A program made the translations under genes and the position numbers. DNA of 64,000 nt, taken from the NCBI GenBank assembly GCA_963662155.1, contig OY759261.1, positions 33,216,302 through 33,280,301 of the forward strand. The letters are read 5' to 3'. The notes below the pieces were generated by a model. The model worked only from the letters and a program-made list of their open reading frames with translations, made no database searches and was not told the origin of the DNA. Shown one piece after another: positions 1 through 12,528 of this stretch. This stretch comes from Lamellibrachia columna (lineage: Eukaryota; Annelida; Polychaeta; Sabellida; Siboglinidae). The stretch's first letter is position 1. Each line of letters opens with the position of its first letter.

Positions 1-605
1 CCACACATTGTTACATGGTGTAACAACAACCACCACACCTTTGTACATGGTGTAACAACAACCACCACACCTTGGTACATGGTGTAACAACAACCACAAC
101 ACCTTGGTACTGGGTGTAACAACAACCACCACACCTTGGTACATGGTGTAACAACAACCACCACACATTGGTACTGGGTGTAACAACAACCACCACACCT
201 TGTTACATGGTGTAACAACAACCACAACACCTTGGTACATGGTGTAACAACAACCACCGCACATTGGTACATGGTGTAACAACAACCACCACACCTTGTT
301 ACATGGTGTAACAACAACCACCACACCTTGGTACATGGTGTAACAACAACCACCACAACTTGGTACATGGTGTAACAACAACCACCACACCTTTGTACAT
401 GGTGCAACAACAACCACCACACATTGGTACATGGTGATACAACAACCACCACACCTTGGTACATGGTGTAACAACAACCAACACACCTTGGTACATGGTG
501 TAATAACAACCACCACACCTTGGTACATGGTGTAACAACAACCACCACAACTTGGTACATGGTGTAACAACAACGACCACACCTTGGTACTGGGTGTAAC
601 AACCA
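1..605. repeat. 32-bp minisatellite, about 19 copies
   Basis: Tandem array with a 32-bp period; successive 'tacatggtg' landmarks at 12 and 44 are 32 bp apart. The unit reads roughly ccaccacaccttggtacatg followed by gtgtaacaacaa. Variants include 'tactgggtg' for 'tacatggtg' and one-base changes. It runs off the left edge of the window, so true length is unknown. The open reading frames on the minus strand here are repeat artefacts. No gene is seen from 606 to about 1044. Confidence 0.95.
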
Positions 606-821
606 TCTGATAATTTTTTAAAGCAAAGTTGTTGTTTTCCATATAATATTCCCAACACTGATGTTTATTCTGCTTCTAAATGTAGGACAACAATATAAAA
701 CATTGTCTTCCTAACGGACCCTAGTTGAAACGTTTTGGCGACAGATGATTAGCTGAACATTCGTCTAAGTGGGTTTCTCTCGACGTGTTATTGATAGCAT
801 CCCATGAGAAAGCATTCAGAT

Positions 822-845
822 ATATATATATATATATATATATAT
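822..845. repeat. (TA)n microsatellite
   Basis: About twelve TA dinucleotides in otherwise unremarkable non-coding DNA between the 32-bp array and the first LINE remnant. Confidence 0.9.
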
Positions 846-1044
846 GACCCTTCATTGGCATACGACTGTAGGAAAGGTATACATTTCCTTAAAGAACTCG
901 TCTAGACAAAGCCAGTGGTATGTAATAATACTATTTTCGATAAAGAAAAAACGAAGTGTCGGACCATTTTGGAGAGTGACCCATAGATGAATATTTCCCA
1001 AAGCAATCCAATCTCCCCTCTACTGACTGTGTATGGCATTGGTA

Positions 1045-2125
1045 AAGTGTGCTGATTGATTGTATAGCTGAATACTTCCCGAGACAGTTGAGTCTTGGGA
1101 AGTCAGTTCTAGATGGTAAATTTCAGGAGGCTAAATCTGACTATTCAGGGAAGTTAATTGTAACTCCAGAAATGGTAGCTAAGAAAATAAAGTCAATGAA
1201 GGAAAATAAATCACCTGGAGTGGATGGAATTCCTCTAAAACTACTAATGGAAACAGTAGAACAAATCAGTATACCACTTGCAAGAGTGTTCAACTTGTCA
1301 TTAAAAGCAAACATCATACCATTATTTAAAAAGGGTTCGAAAAATTATAGAATTACAGACCAGTGAGTTTAACGTCAGTGATTTGTAAATTATTAGAAAG
1401 GTTAATTAAACACCATATGGTGGACTTCCTTGCAAAGCATAAATTATTAGATTCATCTCAACATGGATTCCTAAAAGCGAGGTTATGCTTAATAAATGTG
1501 TTATGTTTTTTTGAAGAAATCACTAAGTGGATAGATGAGGGGTTGCCAGTAGATATTATCTACTTAGATTTTCAGAAAGCTTTTGACAGAATGCCACATC
1601 AAAGATTACTACTTAAATTAAAAGCTCATGGTATCGGGGATGGCTTAATTGACTGGATAGAAGACAACGAGTTGTAGTAGATGGAGACGTTTCAAACTAG
1701 AAATCAGTTTTGACTGGGGTACAACAAGGATCAATTTTAGGATCTTTATTATTCTTAATATATATCAATGACTTGGACGACAATATAACAAGTAACATAC
1801 TGAAATTTGTGGATCACACAAAAGTTTTTAGAAAGGTTAACACTGATGGTGATAAACAACATTTATAAAATGATCTAGACAGATTAGTGAAATTGTCTGG
1901 AAAAAGGCAGATGTTATTCAATTTTGGGAAATGTAAATGCCTACATACAGGACATGGGAATTTGGAGGTAAACTATTATATGGGAGATACATGTTCTAGT
2001 TATTACTGTAAAAGAAAATAACAATAAGTGCTGATATGAAAGTTTCATAACTGTGTGGTATTGCAGCTTCAAAGGGTAATCACATTTTTTTGTTGATTAG
2101 GAGGAACATAACATACCAGGAAAAA
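1045..2125 (+). mobile_element. Decayed CR1-like LINE, RT region
   Basis: Remnant of the reverse transcriptase of a CR1-like non-LTR retrotransposon. In order: an RT entry block KSPGVDGIPLKLL near 1210-1250, a deletion/frameshift around 1330-1366, then FQKAFDRMPHQRLLLKLKAHGIG near 1570-1640, and GSILGSLLFLIYINDLD near 1730-1780. The catalytic FADD box, intact in the copies at 7.3 kb and 61 kb, reads FVDH here near 1787-1800, so the enzyme is dead apart from its frameshifts and stops. The 3' part fades near 2125. It is truncated at both ends and has no endonuclease or ORF1. Confidence 0.88.
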
Positions 2126-2274
2126 AGCTCCATCAGACACATTTTTGGAACGTGCATCAAAGCGAGTTTGTCAAATTCGTGCTTAACAACGACGCCCTCG
2201 TTTGGTAATTTTATTGTTGTTTACAGTCAATTTTGATTCGGATTTAGACGTGAAAAGCATCAGTTTTACCCACT

Positions 2275-3076
2275 GCAATACATTGTTGCTACATTATTGT
2301 CCGATGAGAAAAGTTGTGTCAACGAAATGTTCTTTGGAAGACGCCAACCTGAGGGTGTCACGACACGATCCATTGACAATATGAGTGTTTCTTTGTTTAT
2401 TTGAGCAGTGTTTTGTTAGTATGAGCAAATTGCTAAGGCTTAATAACATATTTTTGAAAGAGTTTTGGTATCTTCCGCTTAGGCCTCAAACAACTGACAT
2501 TTGTTTACCTTCAAAATTGCTGTGTTACAGTTAATACATTTTTAGATCGTGAAGCAAAATTCATCGAATGACAAAGTAAAATAAAACATCAACTTCAACG
2601 TACTATACAGAAATCATCCACTGAACTTACCATTGGCAATCCTGTGAAGTAAATGTAGTCATTTATGTTAATTTTGCCCACAATAAAACAATTATCCAAT
2701 CCTGATGGTTACTTTAAAAAAAAAAATTTCCATTAAAAAATTAATCAAAATCATAATTTTCAAGATGACCACCAGTTGTTTGGTGAAACGTGACTGGAAT
2801 GTATTTGTTTCAATTAAAAACTATGAAACCAACACCCGAAAGATAGAAAAACTCTTTCAAATCTAATAATGTGCTTAGGCCTTCGCAGTATGGTCACACA
2901 AAGAAAACATAGCTCAAATAAATAAAGAAACACTCAAACTGTCAATGTACCATGTCGCTATCATCAACATGTCCAGATTAGCTGTGAAATATGATGCCCT
3001 CAGGTGGTCATCTTCCTATTCCCCATCTCGTTGACATATTGTTTGTCATTGGACGATAATGTAGCAATAATGCATC
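2275..3076. mobile_element. Imperfect foldback (inverted-repeat) element
   Basis: Two long inverted arms face each other: left about 2275-2545 and right about 2735-3076. For example, gctacattattgtcc (2288-2302) matches in reverse the ggacgataatgtagc at 3051-3065, and the gagtgtttctttgtttattt near 2382 matches the reverse of aaataaataaagaaacactc near 2914. The arms are clearly diverged and the right arm holds about 50 extra bases. The centre is AT-rich with no coding potential. The right arm ends where the 104-bp array starts. It resembles a non-autonomous foldback/MITE-type element; no transposase is seen. Confidence 0.7.
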
Positions 3077-6000
3077 TCAGGCATCTCTAAAGATCTGATC
3101 CATCAGTCGATAACATTTAACAGTTGGAGTTCCGTAGAATGACCTTTATTAAATCCAAACTAATGTATCTCAGTGACTGACATCCTCTATCTAAGGCTCT
3201 GGTCCATGAGTCCATAACATTTAACAGTTGGACTTCCGTAGAATGACCTTTATTAAACCCAAACTAATGTATCTCAGTGACTGGCATCCTCTATCTAAGG
3301 CTCTAGTCCATGAGTCCATAACATTTAACAGTTGGAGTTCCGTAGAATGACCTTTATTAAACCCAAACTAATGTATCTCGGTGACTGGCGTCCTCTATCT
3401 AAAGCTCTGGTCCATGAGTCCATAACATTTAACAGTTGGAGTTCCATAGAATGACCTTTATTAAACCCAAACTAATGTATCTCAGTGACTGGCATCCTCT
3501 ATCTAAAGCTCTGGTCCATTAGTCCATAACATTTAACAGTTGGAGTTCCATAGAATGACCTTTATTAAACTCAAACTAATGTATCTCAATGACTGGCATC
3601 CTCTATCTAAAGCTCTGGTCCATGAGTCCATAACATTTAACAGTTGGAGTTCCATAGAATGACCTTTATTAAACCCAAACTAATGTATCTCAGTGACTGG
3701 CATCCTCTATCTAAGGCTCTAGGCCATGAGTCCATAACATTTAACAGTTGGAGTTCCATAGAATGACCTTTATTAAACCCAAACTAATGTATCTCAGTGA
3801 CTGGCATCCTCTATCTAAGGCTCTGGTCCATGAGTCCATAACATTTAACAGTTGGAGTTCCATAGAATGACCTTTATTAAACCCAAACTAATGTATCTCA
3901 GTGACTGGCATCCTCTATCTAAAGCTCTGGTCCATGAGTCCATAACATTTAACAGTTGGAGTTCCAGAGAATGACCTTTATTAAACCCAAACTAATGTAT
4001 CTCAGTGACTGGCATCCTCTATATAAGGCTCTGGTCCATGAGTCCATAACATTTAACAGTTGGAGTTCCATAGAATGACCTTTATTAAACCCAAACTAAT
4101 GTATCTCAGTGACTGGCATCCTCTATCTAAAGCTCTGGTCCATGAGTCCATAACATTTAACAGTTGGAGTTCCGTAGAATGACCTTTATTAAACCCAAAC
4201 TAATGTATCTCAGTGACTGGCATCCTCTATCTAAAGCTCTGGTCCATGAGTCCATAACATTTAACAGTTGGAGTTCCATAGAATGACCTTTATTAAACCC
4301 AAACTAATGTATCTCAGTGACTGGCATCCTCTATATAAGGCTCTGGTCCATGAGTCCATAACATTTAACAGTTGGAGTTCCATAGAATGACCTTTATTAA
4401 ACCAAAACTAATGTATCTCAGTGACTGGCATCCTCTATCTAAAGCTCTGGTCCATGAGTCCATAACATTTAGCAGTTGGAGTTCCATAGAATGAACTTTA
4501 TTAAACCCAAACTAATGTATCTCAGTGACTGGCATCCTCTATATAAGGCTCTGGTCCATGAGTCCATAACATTTAACAGTTGGAGTTCCATAGAATGACC
4601 TTTATTAAACCCAAATTAATGTATTTCAGTGACTGGCATCCTCTATCTAAGGCTCTAGTCCATGAGTCCATAACATTTAACAGTTGGAGTTCCGTAGAAT
4701 GACCTTTATTAAACCCAAACTAATGTATCTCGGTGACTGGCGTCCTCTATCTAAAGCTCTGGTCCATGAGTCCATAACATTTAACAGTTGGAGTTCCATA
4801 GAATGACCTTTATTAAACCCAAACTAATGTATCTCAGTGACTGGCATCCTCTATCTAAGGCTCTGGTCCATGAGTCCATAACATTTAACAGTTGGAGTTC
4901 CATATAATGACCTTTATTCAACCCAAACTAATGTATCTCAGTGACTGGCATCCTCTATCTAAGGCTCTAGTCCATGAGTCCATAACATTTAACTGTTGGA
5001 GTTCCATAAAATGACCTTCATTCAACATAAACTAATGTATCTCAGTGACTGGCATCCTCTATCGAAAACTCTGGTCCATGAGTCCATAACATTTAACAGT
5101 TGGAGTTCCATAGAATGACCTTTATTAAACCCAAACTAATGTATCTCAGTGACTGGCATCCTCTGTCTAAGGCTCTGGTCCATGAGTCCATAACATTTAA
5201 CAGTTGGAGTTCCATAGAATGACCTTTATTAAACCCAAACTAATGTATCTCAGTGACTGGCATCCTCTATCTAAGGCTCTGGTCCATGAGTCCATAACAT
5301 TTAACAGTTGGAGTTCCATAGAATGACCTTTATTAAACCCAAACTAATGTATCTCAGTGACTGGCATCCTCTATCTAAGGCTCTGGTCCATGAGTCCATA
5401 ACATTTAACTGTTGGAGTTCCATAGAATGACCTTTATTCAACATAAACTAATGTATCTCAGTGACTGGCATCCTCTATCGAAAGCTCTGGTCCATGAGTC
5501 CATAACATTTAACAGTTGGAGTTCCATAGAATGACCTTTATTAAACCCAAACTAATGTATCTCAGTGACTGGCATCCTCTATCTAAGGCTCTGGTCCATG
5601 AGTCCATAACATTTAACAGTTGGAGTTCCATAGAATGACCTTTATTCAACCCAAACTAATGTATCTCAGTGACTGGCATCCTCTATCTAAGGCTCTAGTC
5701 CATGAGTCCATAACATTTAACTGTTGGAGTTCCATAGAATGACCTTTATTCAACATAAACTAATGTATCTCAGTGACTGGCATCCTCTATCGAAAGCTCT
5801 GGTCCATGAGTCCATAACATTTAACAGTTGGAGTTCCATAGAATGACCTTTATTAAGCCCAAACTAATGTATCTCAGTGACTGGCATCCTCTATCTAAGG
5901 CTCTAGTCCATGAGTCCATAACATTTAACAGTTTGAGTTCCATAGAATGACCTTTATTCAACCCAAACTAATGTATCTCAGTGACTGGCATCCTCTATCT

Positions 6001-7330
6001 AAGGCTCTAGTCCATGAGTCCATAACATTTAACAGTTGGAGTTCCATAGAATGACCTTTATTAAACCCAAACTAATGTATCTCAGTGACTGGCATCCTCT
6101 ATATAAAGCTCTGGTCCATGAGTCCATAACATTTAACAGTTGGAGTTCCATAGAATGACCTTTATTCAACCCAAACTAATGTATCTCAGTGACTGGCATC
6201 CTCTGTCTAAGGCTCTGGTCCATGAGTCCATAACATTTAACAGTTGGAGTTCCTTAGAATGACCTTTATTAAACCCAAACTAATGTATCTCAGTGACTGG
6301 CATCCTCTATCTAAAGCTCTGGTCCATGAGTCCATAACATTTAACAGTTGGAGTTCCATAGAATGACCTTTATTAAACCCAACCTAATGTATCTCAGTGA
6401 CTGGCATCCTCTATCTAAAGCTCTGGTCCATGAGTCCATAACATTTAACAGTTGGAGTTCCATAGAATGACCTTTATTAAACCCAAACTAATGTATCTCA
6501 GTGACTGGCATCCTCTATATAAGGCTCTGGTCCATGAGTCCATAACATTTAACAGTTGGAGTTCCATAGAATGACCTTTATTAAACCCAAACTAATGTAT
6601 CTCAGTGATTGGCATCCTCTATCTAAAGCTCTAGTCCACGAGTCCATAACATTTAACAGTTGGAGTTCCATAGAATGACCTTTATTAAACCCAAACTAAT
6701 ATATCTCAGTGACTGGCATCCTCTACATAAGGCTCTGGTCCATGAGTCGATAACATTTAACAGTTGGAGTTCCATAGAATGACCTTTATTAAACGCAAAC
6801 TAATGTATCTCAGTGACTGGCATCCTCTATATAAGGCTCTGGTCTATGAGTCCATAACATTTAACAGTTGGAGTTCCGTAGAATGACCTTTATTAAACCC
6901 AAACTAATGTATCTCAGTGACTGGCATCCTCTATCTAAAGCTCTAGTCCACGAGTCCATAACATTTAACAGTTGGAGTTCCATAGAATGACCTTTATTCA
7001 ACCCAAACTAATGTATCTCAGTGACTGGCATCCTCTATCGAAAGCTCTGGTCCATGAGTCCATAACATTTAACAGTTGGAGTTCCATAGAATGACCTTTA
7101 TTCAACCCAAACTAATGTATCTCAGTGACTGGCATCCCCTGTCTAAGACTCTGGTCCATGAGTCCATAACATTTAACAGTTGGAGTTCCATAAAATGACC
7201 TTTATTAAACCCAAACTAATGTATCTCAGTGACTGGCATCCTCTATATAAGGCTCTGGTCCATGAGTCCATAACATTTAACAGTTGGAGTTCCATATAAT
7301 GACCTTTATTAAACCCAAACTAATGTATCT
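3077..7330. repeat. 104-bp minisatellite, about 41 copies
   Basis: Long tandem array with a 104-bp period (taatgtatctcagtgactgg at 4201 recurs at 4305). The unit also contains ctctggtccatgagtccata and cagttggagttccatagaat. Copies differ by scattered substitutions such as ctaaagctct/ctaaggctct and aaaccc/caaccc. The first unit (3077-3170) is the most diverged, as expected at an array edge. It has no sustained reading frame. A CR1 LINE interrupts the array at 7331 and the same repeat resumes at 9273. Confidence 0.96.
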
Positions 7331-7395
7331 GGGTCCTGAATGAGTATTTCAGCTCAGTTTTTACCACAGAAGATATCAGCTCACCTCCAGTTCCA

Positions 7396-7854
7396 TTGAC
7401 TAAATTTGAGGGCAATAAATCAGAACATTTAGGGCAGTTATTTGTAACTCCTGAAATGATAGCAAAGAAAATTAAGAAGATGAAAGATAATAAATCACCT
7501 GGAGTTGATGGGATACCACCAAAACTGCTAAAGGAAATTGTTGATCAAATTAGTACACCACTTGCAAACTTATTTAACTTGTCACTAGAAGAAGGAATAG
7601 TTCCTTCAGAATGGAAAGAAGCAAACATTACGCCGCTATTTAAGAAGGGATCGAGGAAGAAGCCAGAAAATTACAGACCAGTGAGTTTAACGTCAGTTGT
7701 ATGTAAATTACTCGAAACATTAATTAGAGACCACATGGTGGAATTCCTCATAAAACATAAATTAATAAATACATCTCAACATGGATTCCTAAAAGCAGTC
7801 ATGTCTAACCAATCTCTTATGTTTTTTAGAAGAAATTACAAAGTGGGTAGATGA
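7396..7854 (+). pseudogene. CR1-like RT, N-terminal half (frameshifted)
   Basis: Encodes the fingers region of a non-LTR reverse transcriptase: NKSPGVDGIPPKLLKE, then GIVPSEWKEANITPLFKKGS, PENYRPVSLTSVVCKLLE and STSQHGFLKA-like text. The open frame begins before any ATG because the element is 5' truncated. Compared with the copy at 61.2 kb, two bases (ag) are missing near 7797, which throws the frame and makes a premature stop at 7854. The downstream half continues in another frame from 7865. Confidence 0.9.
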
Positions 7855-7864
7855 CGGGTCACCA

Positions 7865-8989
7865 GTGGATGTTGTCTACTTAGATTTTCAGAAAGCTTTC
7901 GATAAAGTGCCACATCAAAGATTGTTACTTAAACTAAAAGCCCATGGTATAGGCAATGATGTAATCAACTGGATAGAAAAGTGGCTTACAAACAGAAGAC
8001 AGAGAGTAATAGTAGATGGTAAGATTTCAAACTGGAAATCTGTTTTAAGTGATGTACCACAGGGATCAGTGTTAGGCCCTATACTGTTTTTAATATATAT
8101 AAATGATTTGGAGGATGACATATCTAGCAAAGTACTCAAATTTGCAGATGACACAAAAGTATTCAGAAAGGTTACTAATGATACAGATAAACAAAGTTTA
8201 CAGGATGATCTAGAAAAATTAGTTAAATGGTCAGAAAAATGGCAAATGTTATTCAATTTTGGGAAGTGTAAATGTATACACATAGGACATGGAAATATGG
8301 ACGAGGAATATAAAATGGGGGATGCTGTACTAGGTAGAACCACACAAGAAAAGGATTTAGGAGTAACATTTAATGCTGACATGAAAGTTTCAGATCAATG
8401 TGGGATTGCTGCTTCGAAAGGAAATCAAATTCTAGGGCTAATTAGGAGAACTATCACGTATAAGGAGAAACATCTAATTGTACCCCTGTACAAAGCAATA
8501 GTTAGACCACATTTGGAATATTGTATTCAAGCATGGAGGCCATATCGTAAAAAAGACATAGATAAGCTAGAAAGAATACAACGAAGAGCAACTAAACTGA
8601 TTCCAGAATTAAGAGACCTTAGTTACGAAAGTCGCTTATTACAATGTGGTTTGACAACACTAGAGACCAGGAGACTAAGAGGAGACCAAATAGAAGTGTT
8701 TAAAATAGTGAACGGTTATGAGGATGTTGATAGGAATATGTTCTTCAAACTTAAAGAAGGCAGTAGAACCAGAGGTCACAAAGCAGGATTAGTTAAGGAG
8801 CAGTGTAGGTTTAAAATAGTGAACGGTTATGAGGATGTTGATAGGAATATGTTCTTCAAACTTAAAGAAGGCAGTAGAACCAGAGGTCACAAAGCAGGAT
8901 TAATTAAGGAGCAGTGTAGGTTTAAAATAGTGAACGGTTATGAGGATGTTGATAGGAATATGTTCTTCAAACTTAAAGAAGGCAGTTGA
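7865..8989 (+). pseudogene. CR1-like RT, catalytic half with tripled C-terminal segment
   Basis: Continues the reverse transcriptase: VVYLDFQKAFDKVPHQRLLL, GVPQGS-like DVPQGSVLGPILFLIYINDL, and the catalytic KFADDTKVF near 8140-8167. Then come the thumb and C-terminal domain (IVRPHLEYCIQAWRPYRKKD, RIQRRATKLIPELRDLSYES). The last part is odd: a 111-bp (37-codon) segment starting FKIVNGYEDVDRNMFFKLKE occurs three times head to tail at about 8700, 8811 and 8922, in frame. A TGA in the third copy (8986-8988) replaces the AGA seen elsewhere. Related copies in this window have one segment only. Confidence 0.9.
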
Positions 8990-9272
8990 ATCAGAGGACA
9001 CAAAGTAGCATTAGTTAAGGAGCAGTGTAGGTTGGACATGAGAAAGTACTCTTTCTCACAGAGGGTGATAAATGAATGGAACAAACTGCCAAATGATTGT
9101 GTTAATGCTAGTAGTGTGAATATGTTTAAAAATAGAATTGACAGATATCTGATAGGGGCGGGCTACACATAGATGAGAAAATTGTTGGACTCTCGATAAG
9201 CCAATGGCTTCCTTGTCCACTTGCCATCTGGAACTTGTTGTTTGAGATGGCAATCTTGTTAAATCTTGTTAA

Positions 9273-9470
9273 ATCTCAGTGACTGGCATCCTCTATCTAA
9301 AGCTCTGGTCCATGAGTCCATAACATTTAACAATTGGAGTTCCATAGAATGACCTTTATTCAACCCAAACTAATGTATCTCAGTGACTGGCATCCTCTAT
9401 ATAAAGCTCTTGTCCATGAGTCCATAACATTTAACAGTTGGAGTTCTGTAAAACAACCTTTAATAAACAC
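9273..9470. repeat. 104-bp minisatellite, right-hand remainder
   Basis: About two further units of the same 104-bp repeat as 3077-7330, displaced by the LINE insertion. The last unit decays after 'gttctgtaaaacaacc' near 9460. Confidence 0.93.
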
Positions 9471-9564
9471 AAACTGTTGCTCATTTTTCTTCATATGACT
9501 AACAATATGGTCTTTGACACCGTGCTTGTTTACATTCCTTTTGTAGTTCAGCGACAGCAAGTTA

Positions 9565-9790
9565 ATTATTAAATAGCCTAGCTAGTAGTTTACATAAATG
9601 ATTAGATAATTCTTGTAACAACCTAGGGTGAACACCATTTGGTCCTACTCATTTGCGCACATTAAGATTATCAAGTTTTTCTTAACCATTTCCTCATCAA
9701 TAGCCAATTCTTCCATGTTGTGACTTAAATCCACTGGTGGAATATAAGGAATGTTACTGTCTGGCTCTACAGTAAACACACTTGAAAAAA
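9565..9790 (-). mobile_element. Antisense LINE RT fragment
   Basis: Read on the minus strand, this short stretch gives SVFTVEPDSNIPYIPPVD, then EEMVKKNL and VGPNGVHPRLLQELSNHL, the typical linker-to-RT entry of CR1/L2-type elements (family consensus K-S-P-G-P-D-G-x-H-P-R-x-L). It carries a stop just before the VGPNG block and at least one frameshift. It is a different subfamily from the GVDGIPPKLL copies. No open frame of use remains, and no feature is seen from 9791 to 10014. Confidence 0.7.
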
Positions 9791-10014
9791 TTGTCAGAAG
9801 ACGTCACATCACATCCTCTCCACTTATAAAAATTACCACCATATCAGGTTTAGTTCCAACTACACTGCACATATACTATTAAATGGTGCACTTGCATATT
9901 TATAAAAATGTTGGCAGTAAACAAATTATTCGTGGACTAATAAAATATATAACATGATTATAATACTCTGATGCTATACAAATTATATTTCAACCCCTGA
10001 AAAATATTACGGGA

Positions 10015-10812
10015 ATTTGGATTTTGGGAAATGTAAATGCCTACATACAGGACACGGGAACTTGGATGTAAATTATAAAATGGGAGATACTGTTCTGGGT
10101 ACTACTGTAAAAGAAAAGGACTTAGGAGTTACAATAAGTGCTGATATGAAAGTTTCAGAGCAGTGTGGTATTGCAGCTTCAAAGGGTAATCAAATTCTTT
10201 GGTTGAATAGGCGAAATATAATACACAAGGAAAAAAACTAATTATACCTCTGTATAAAGCAATAGTTAGGCCTCATTTAGAGTACTGCATACAAGTTTGG
10301 AGACCATATCGTAAGAAGGATATAGATACACTTGAACGAATACATAGGAGAGCAACTAAAACGATTCCAGAACTGAGAGACCTTAGCTATGAAGAATGAC
10401 TGAAAGAATGTGGTTTAACACCTCTAGAGACAAGGTGGTTGATACGCGATTAAATTGAAGTTTTTAAGATATTGAATGAGTATGAAAATTGTTATAGAAA
10501 TATTTTTTTCTCGCTCAAGAATGATAATAGAACAAGAGGGCATAAGGTAACATTAGGAAAAGATCAATGTAGATTGGATATCAGAAAGTAGTCGTTCTCA
10601 CAGGGGACAATCAATGAATGGAACAAATTATCTACAGATTGTGTAACTGCTAGCAGCGTGAATATGTTTATAAACAAGGTTGACACATATCTCAGGAGGG
10701 CGGATTACGCATATATTAAAAAATTTGGACTGTCGATAGGCCAATGGCTTCCTTGTCCACTTGCCATCTGGGCCTTTTCCTTGGATGGCAGTGTTGATAA
10801 AACTTGTTAAAT
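10015..10812 (+). mobile_element. CR1-like LINE 3' fragment
   Basis: 5'-truncated copy beginning within the RT palm C-terminal side (DFGKCKCLHTGHGNLD), with SEQCGIAASKGNQIL, a frameshift near 10240, then a decayed thumb and C-terminal domain. It ends in the family tail 'cttgttaaattt' at about 10812. Several stops interrupt the last 550 bp. The same 3' segment occurs in the copies ending at 9272, 31730 and 62645. Confidence 0.88.
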
Positions 10813-10867
10813 TTATATGGTGCATAATCACTGTTTGTCAGGCCATATGCTGGGTCATAGTTAACGC

Positions 10868-10965
10868 CCACCCAGCCGCCCGCCCGCCCACCCGCCCGCC
10901 CTCCCGCCCGCCCGCTCGCTCACATACACATACGTACGCATGCACACACGCACGCACGCACGTGA
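10868..10965. repeat. (CCCG)n / (ACGC)n low-complexity tract
   Basis: About 45 bp of CCCGCC-type repeats, then cacata/cgta/cacg repeats. Open frames on both strands here are low-complexity artefacts. The remaining sequence to about 11080 shows nothing else. Confidence 0.9.
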
Positions 10966-11198
10966 TGGTGGTGCCTCTTCTGAGTGTCGAAACTGATTCA
11001 GGTCTCTTTGAAACGTGCATCACTGTCGTTGCGGACCTATATGCATTTTGTGCTGTTTTCAGATGATGATTCCCATAATCTGAAAACAGCAACAACAAAA
11101 TTCTCTGATCATCAACCGTATTTTAAAATTATGGATACTACTCTGAAAAACAACATTCTACAAAATTCATAGAAATTAATATTCAAAACAAAAAGGCA

Positions 11199-11794
11199 AT
11201 GTTAAAAGTCAAAGAGGATTTAATCTCTTCTAAAATATATGAGAAACTAGATGTAAGTCCAACGGCTGACACAAACTGTAACTATAACATTATCCTAGAT
11301 GAAATCAATCAAGCTAAAATTAAATATATGATGACTAAATTAGTGAAATTTAATAAATATAAACATAAAAAGTCTACATGGATAAATCAAGGTTTGCTAG
11401 CCTCAATACGACACAGAGATAAACTTTACAAACAAATAAAATTAACAAATCCTGATTCTCCAGAACATGAAATGTTACTGAGCAATCTAAAACATACAAT
11501 GTTATATTGAAAGGGAGCTTTCGTATAGCAAAGCAATCATATTTTGAAACATGTTTTAATCAGTTCAAATTTGACATAAAAAATACTTGGAAAACTATAA
11601 ATGAAATCCTGTCTAAAAGTAAAACTAACAAATCATTTCCTACATATTTTAAAGAATCAAATTCTATTATGACAGATAAATTGGAAATTGCAAATAAATT
11701 TAATGCATGTTTTACTAATATAGGGAATCATCTGGCAAACATTATTAAATGTAAAGGCTTCCATGATCATTCGTATTATCTAAATAAAAAGTAA
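11199..11794 (+). pseudogene. LINE linker region (two overlapping frames)
   Basis: Two consecutive open pieces, 11199-11510 and 11507-11794, code for the region between endonuclease and RT in this LINE family. Landmarks are KYKHKKSTWINQGLL in the first and YFETCFNQFKFDIKNTWK in the second, followed by FNACFTNIGNHLANII, typical of Jockey-like elements just before the RT. A one-base frame change and a stop separate the pieces at about 11508, and the second ends at a stop at 11792. It is non-functional. Confidence 0.8.
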
Positions 11795-12476
11795 ACTCTG
11801 TTTTACATTTTTTTAAATTAAAGAAAATACTGTAAAGAGAATAATAAATAATAATAAATAATCTACCCAACAAAAATAGTTATGGATTTGATGGTTTTTC
11901 CACCAAACTACTAAAATTAATTGAACCTGCAATAACTAAATCTTTAACATTATTAACAAATCAAGTATTAACCACAGGAATATTCCCTGATAAATAAAAC
12001 ATTGCTAAGGTAATTCCAATTTATAAAAAAAGGCGAGCCAACAATATTTTATAATTATAGAGCCATATAATCTTCTTCCAGCTATCTCAAAAGTATTGGA
12101 AAAAATCATTTTTGATCAATTGTCAACTTATTTGAAAGAATCCAAACTTTTCTTTGACCATTAATATGGTTTTCGACCCAAGCATTCAACGGAAAATGCT
12201 GCACTGGAATTAATATATAACATTATAGCCCAAATGGATCAGGATGAAATACCCATAAACATATATTTGGACCTTTCTAAAGCATTCGATACCACTGACC
12301 ATTTAATTTTAATTGAAAAATTAAAATATTATGGAATAAATGGTACAAATATGAACTTATTCAGTAGCTACCTAAATAACCGTAAAAACAATATACTGAA
12401 ATTGATCATATAAAATCAAACATGTTACCAATAACAGCTGGCATACCACCGGGCTCAATCCTAGGACCTCTGTTAT

Positions 12477-12503
12477 TTATTATATATATATATATATATA
12501 TAT
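12477..12503. repeat. (TA)n expansion inside an RT motif
   Basis: The codons for LLFIIYINDF would read att-ata-tat-atc-aat. Here the tat/ata run has expanded to about a dozen TA units between 'ttatttat' and 'atcaatgattttgc', destroying the frame. An equivalent expansion is found in a different LINE at 30783-30839. Confidence 0.85.
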
Positions 12504-12528
12504 CAATGATTTTGCACAAGCCAGTAAA

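Larger units (their letters stand above)
7331..9272 (+). mobile_element. 5'-truncated CR1-like LINE nested in the 104-bp array
   Basis: The insertion starts at the endonuclease/RT linker (VLNEYFSSVFTTEDI) and ends in the family's 3' tail, gatggcaatcttgttaaatc followed by another cttgttaaat unit. The 104-bp repeat stops at 'aatgtatct' on the left and resumes at 'ctcagtgactgg' on the right, so little host sequence was lost. The element must be younger than at least part of the array. 5' truncation is normal for target-primed LINE insertion. Confidence 0.92.

Noticed and set aside
10838..11098. Frames over the (CCCG)n/(CACG)n tract
   Set aside because: Low-complexity composition gives open frames on both strands; no family resemblance.
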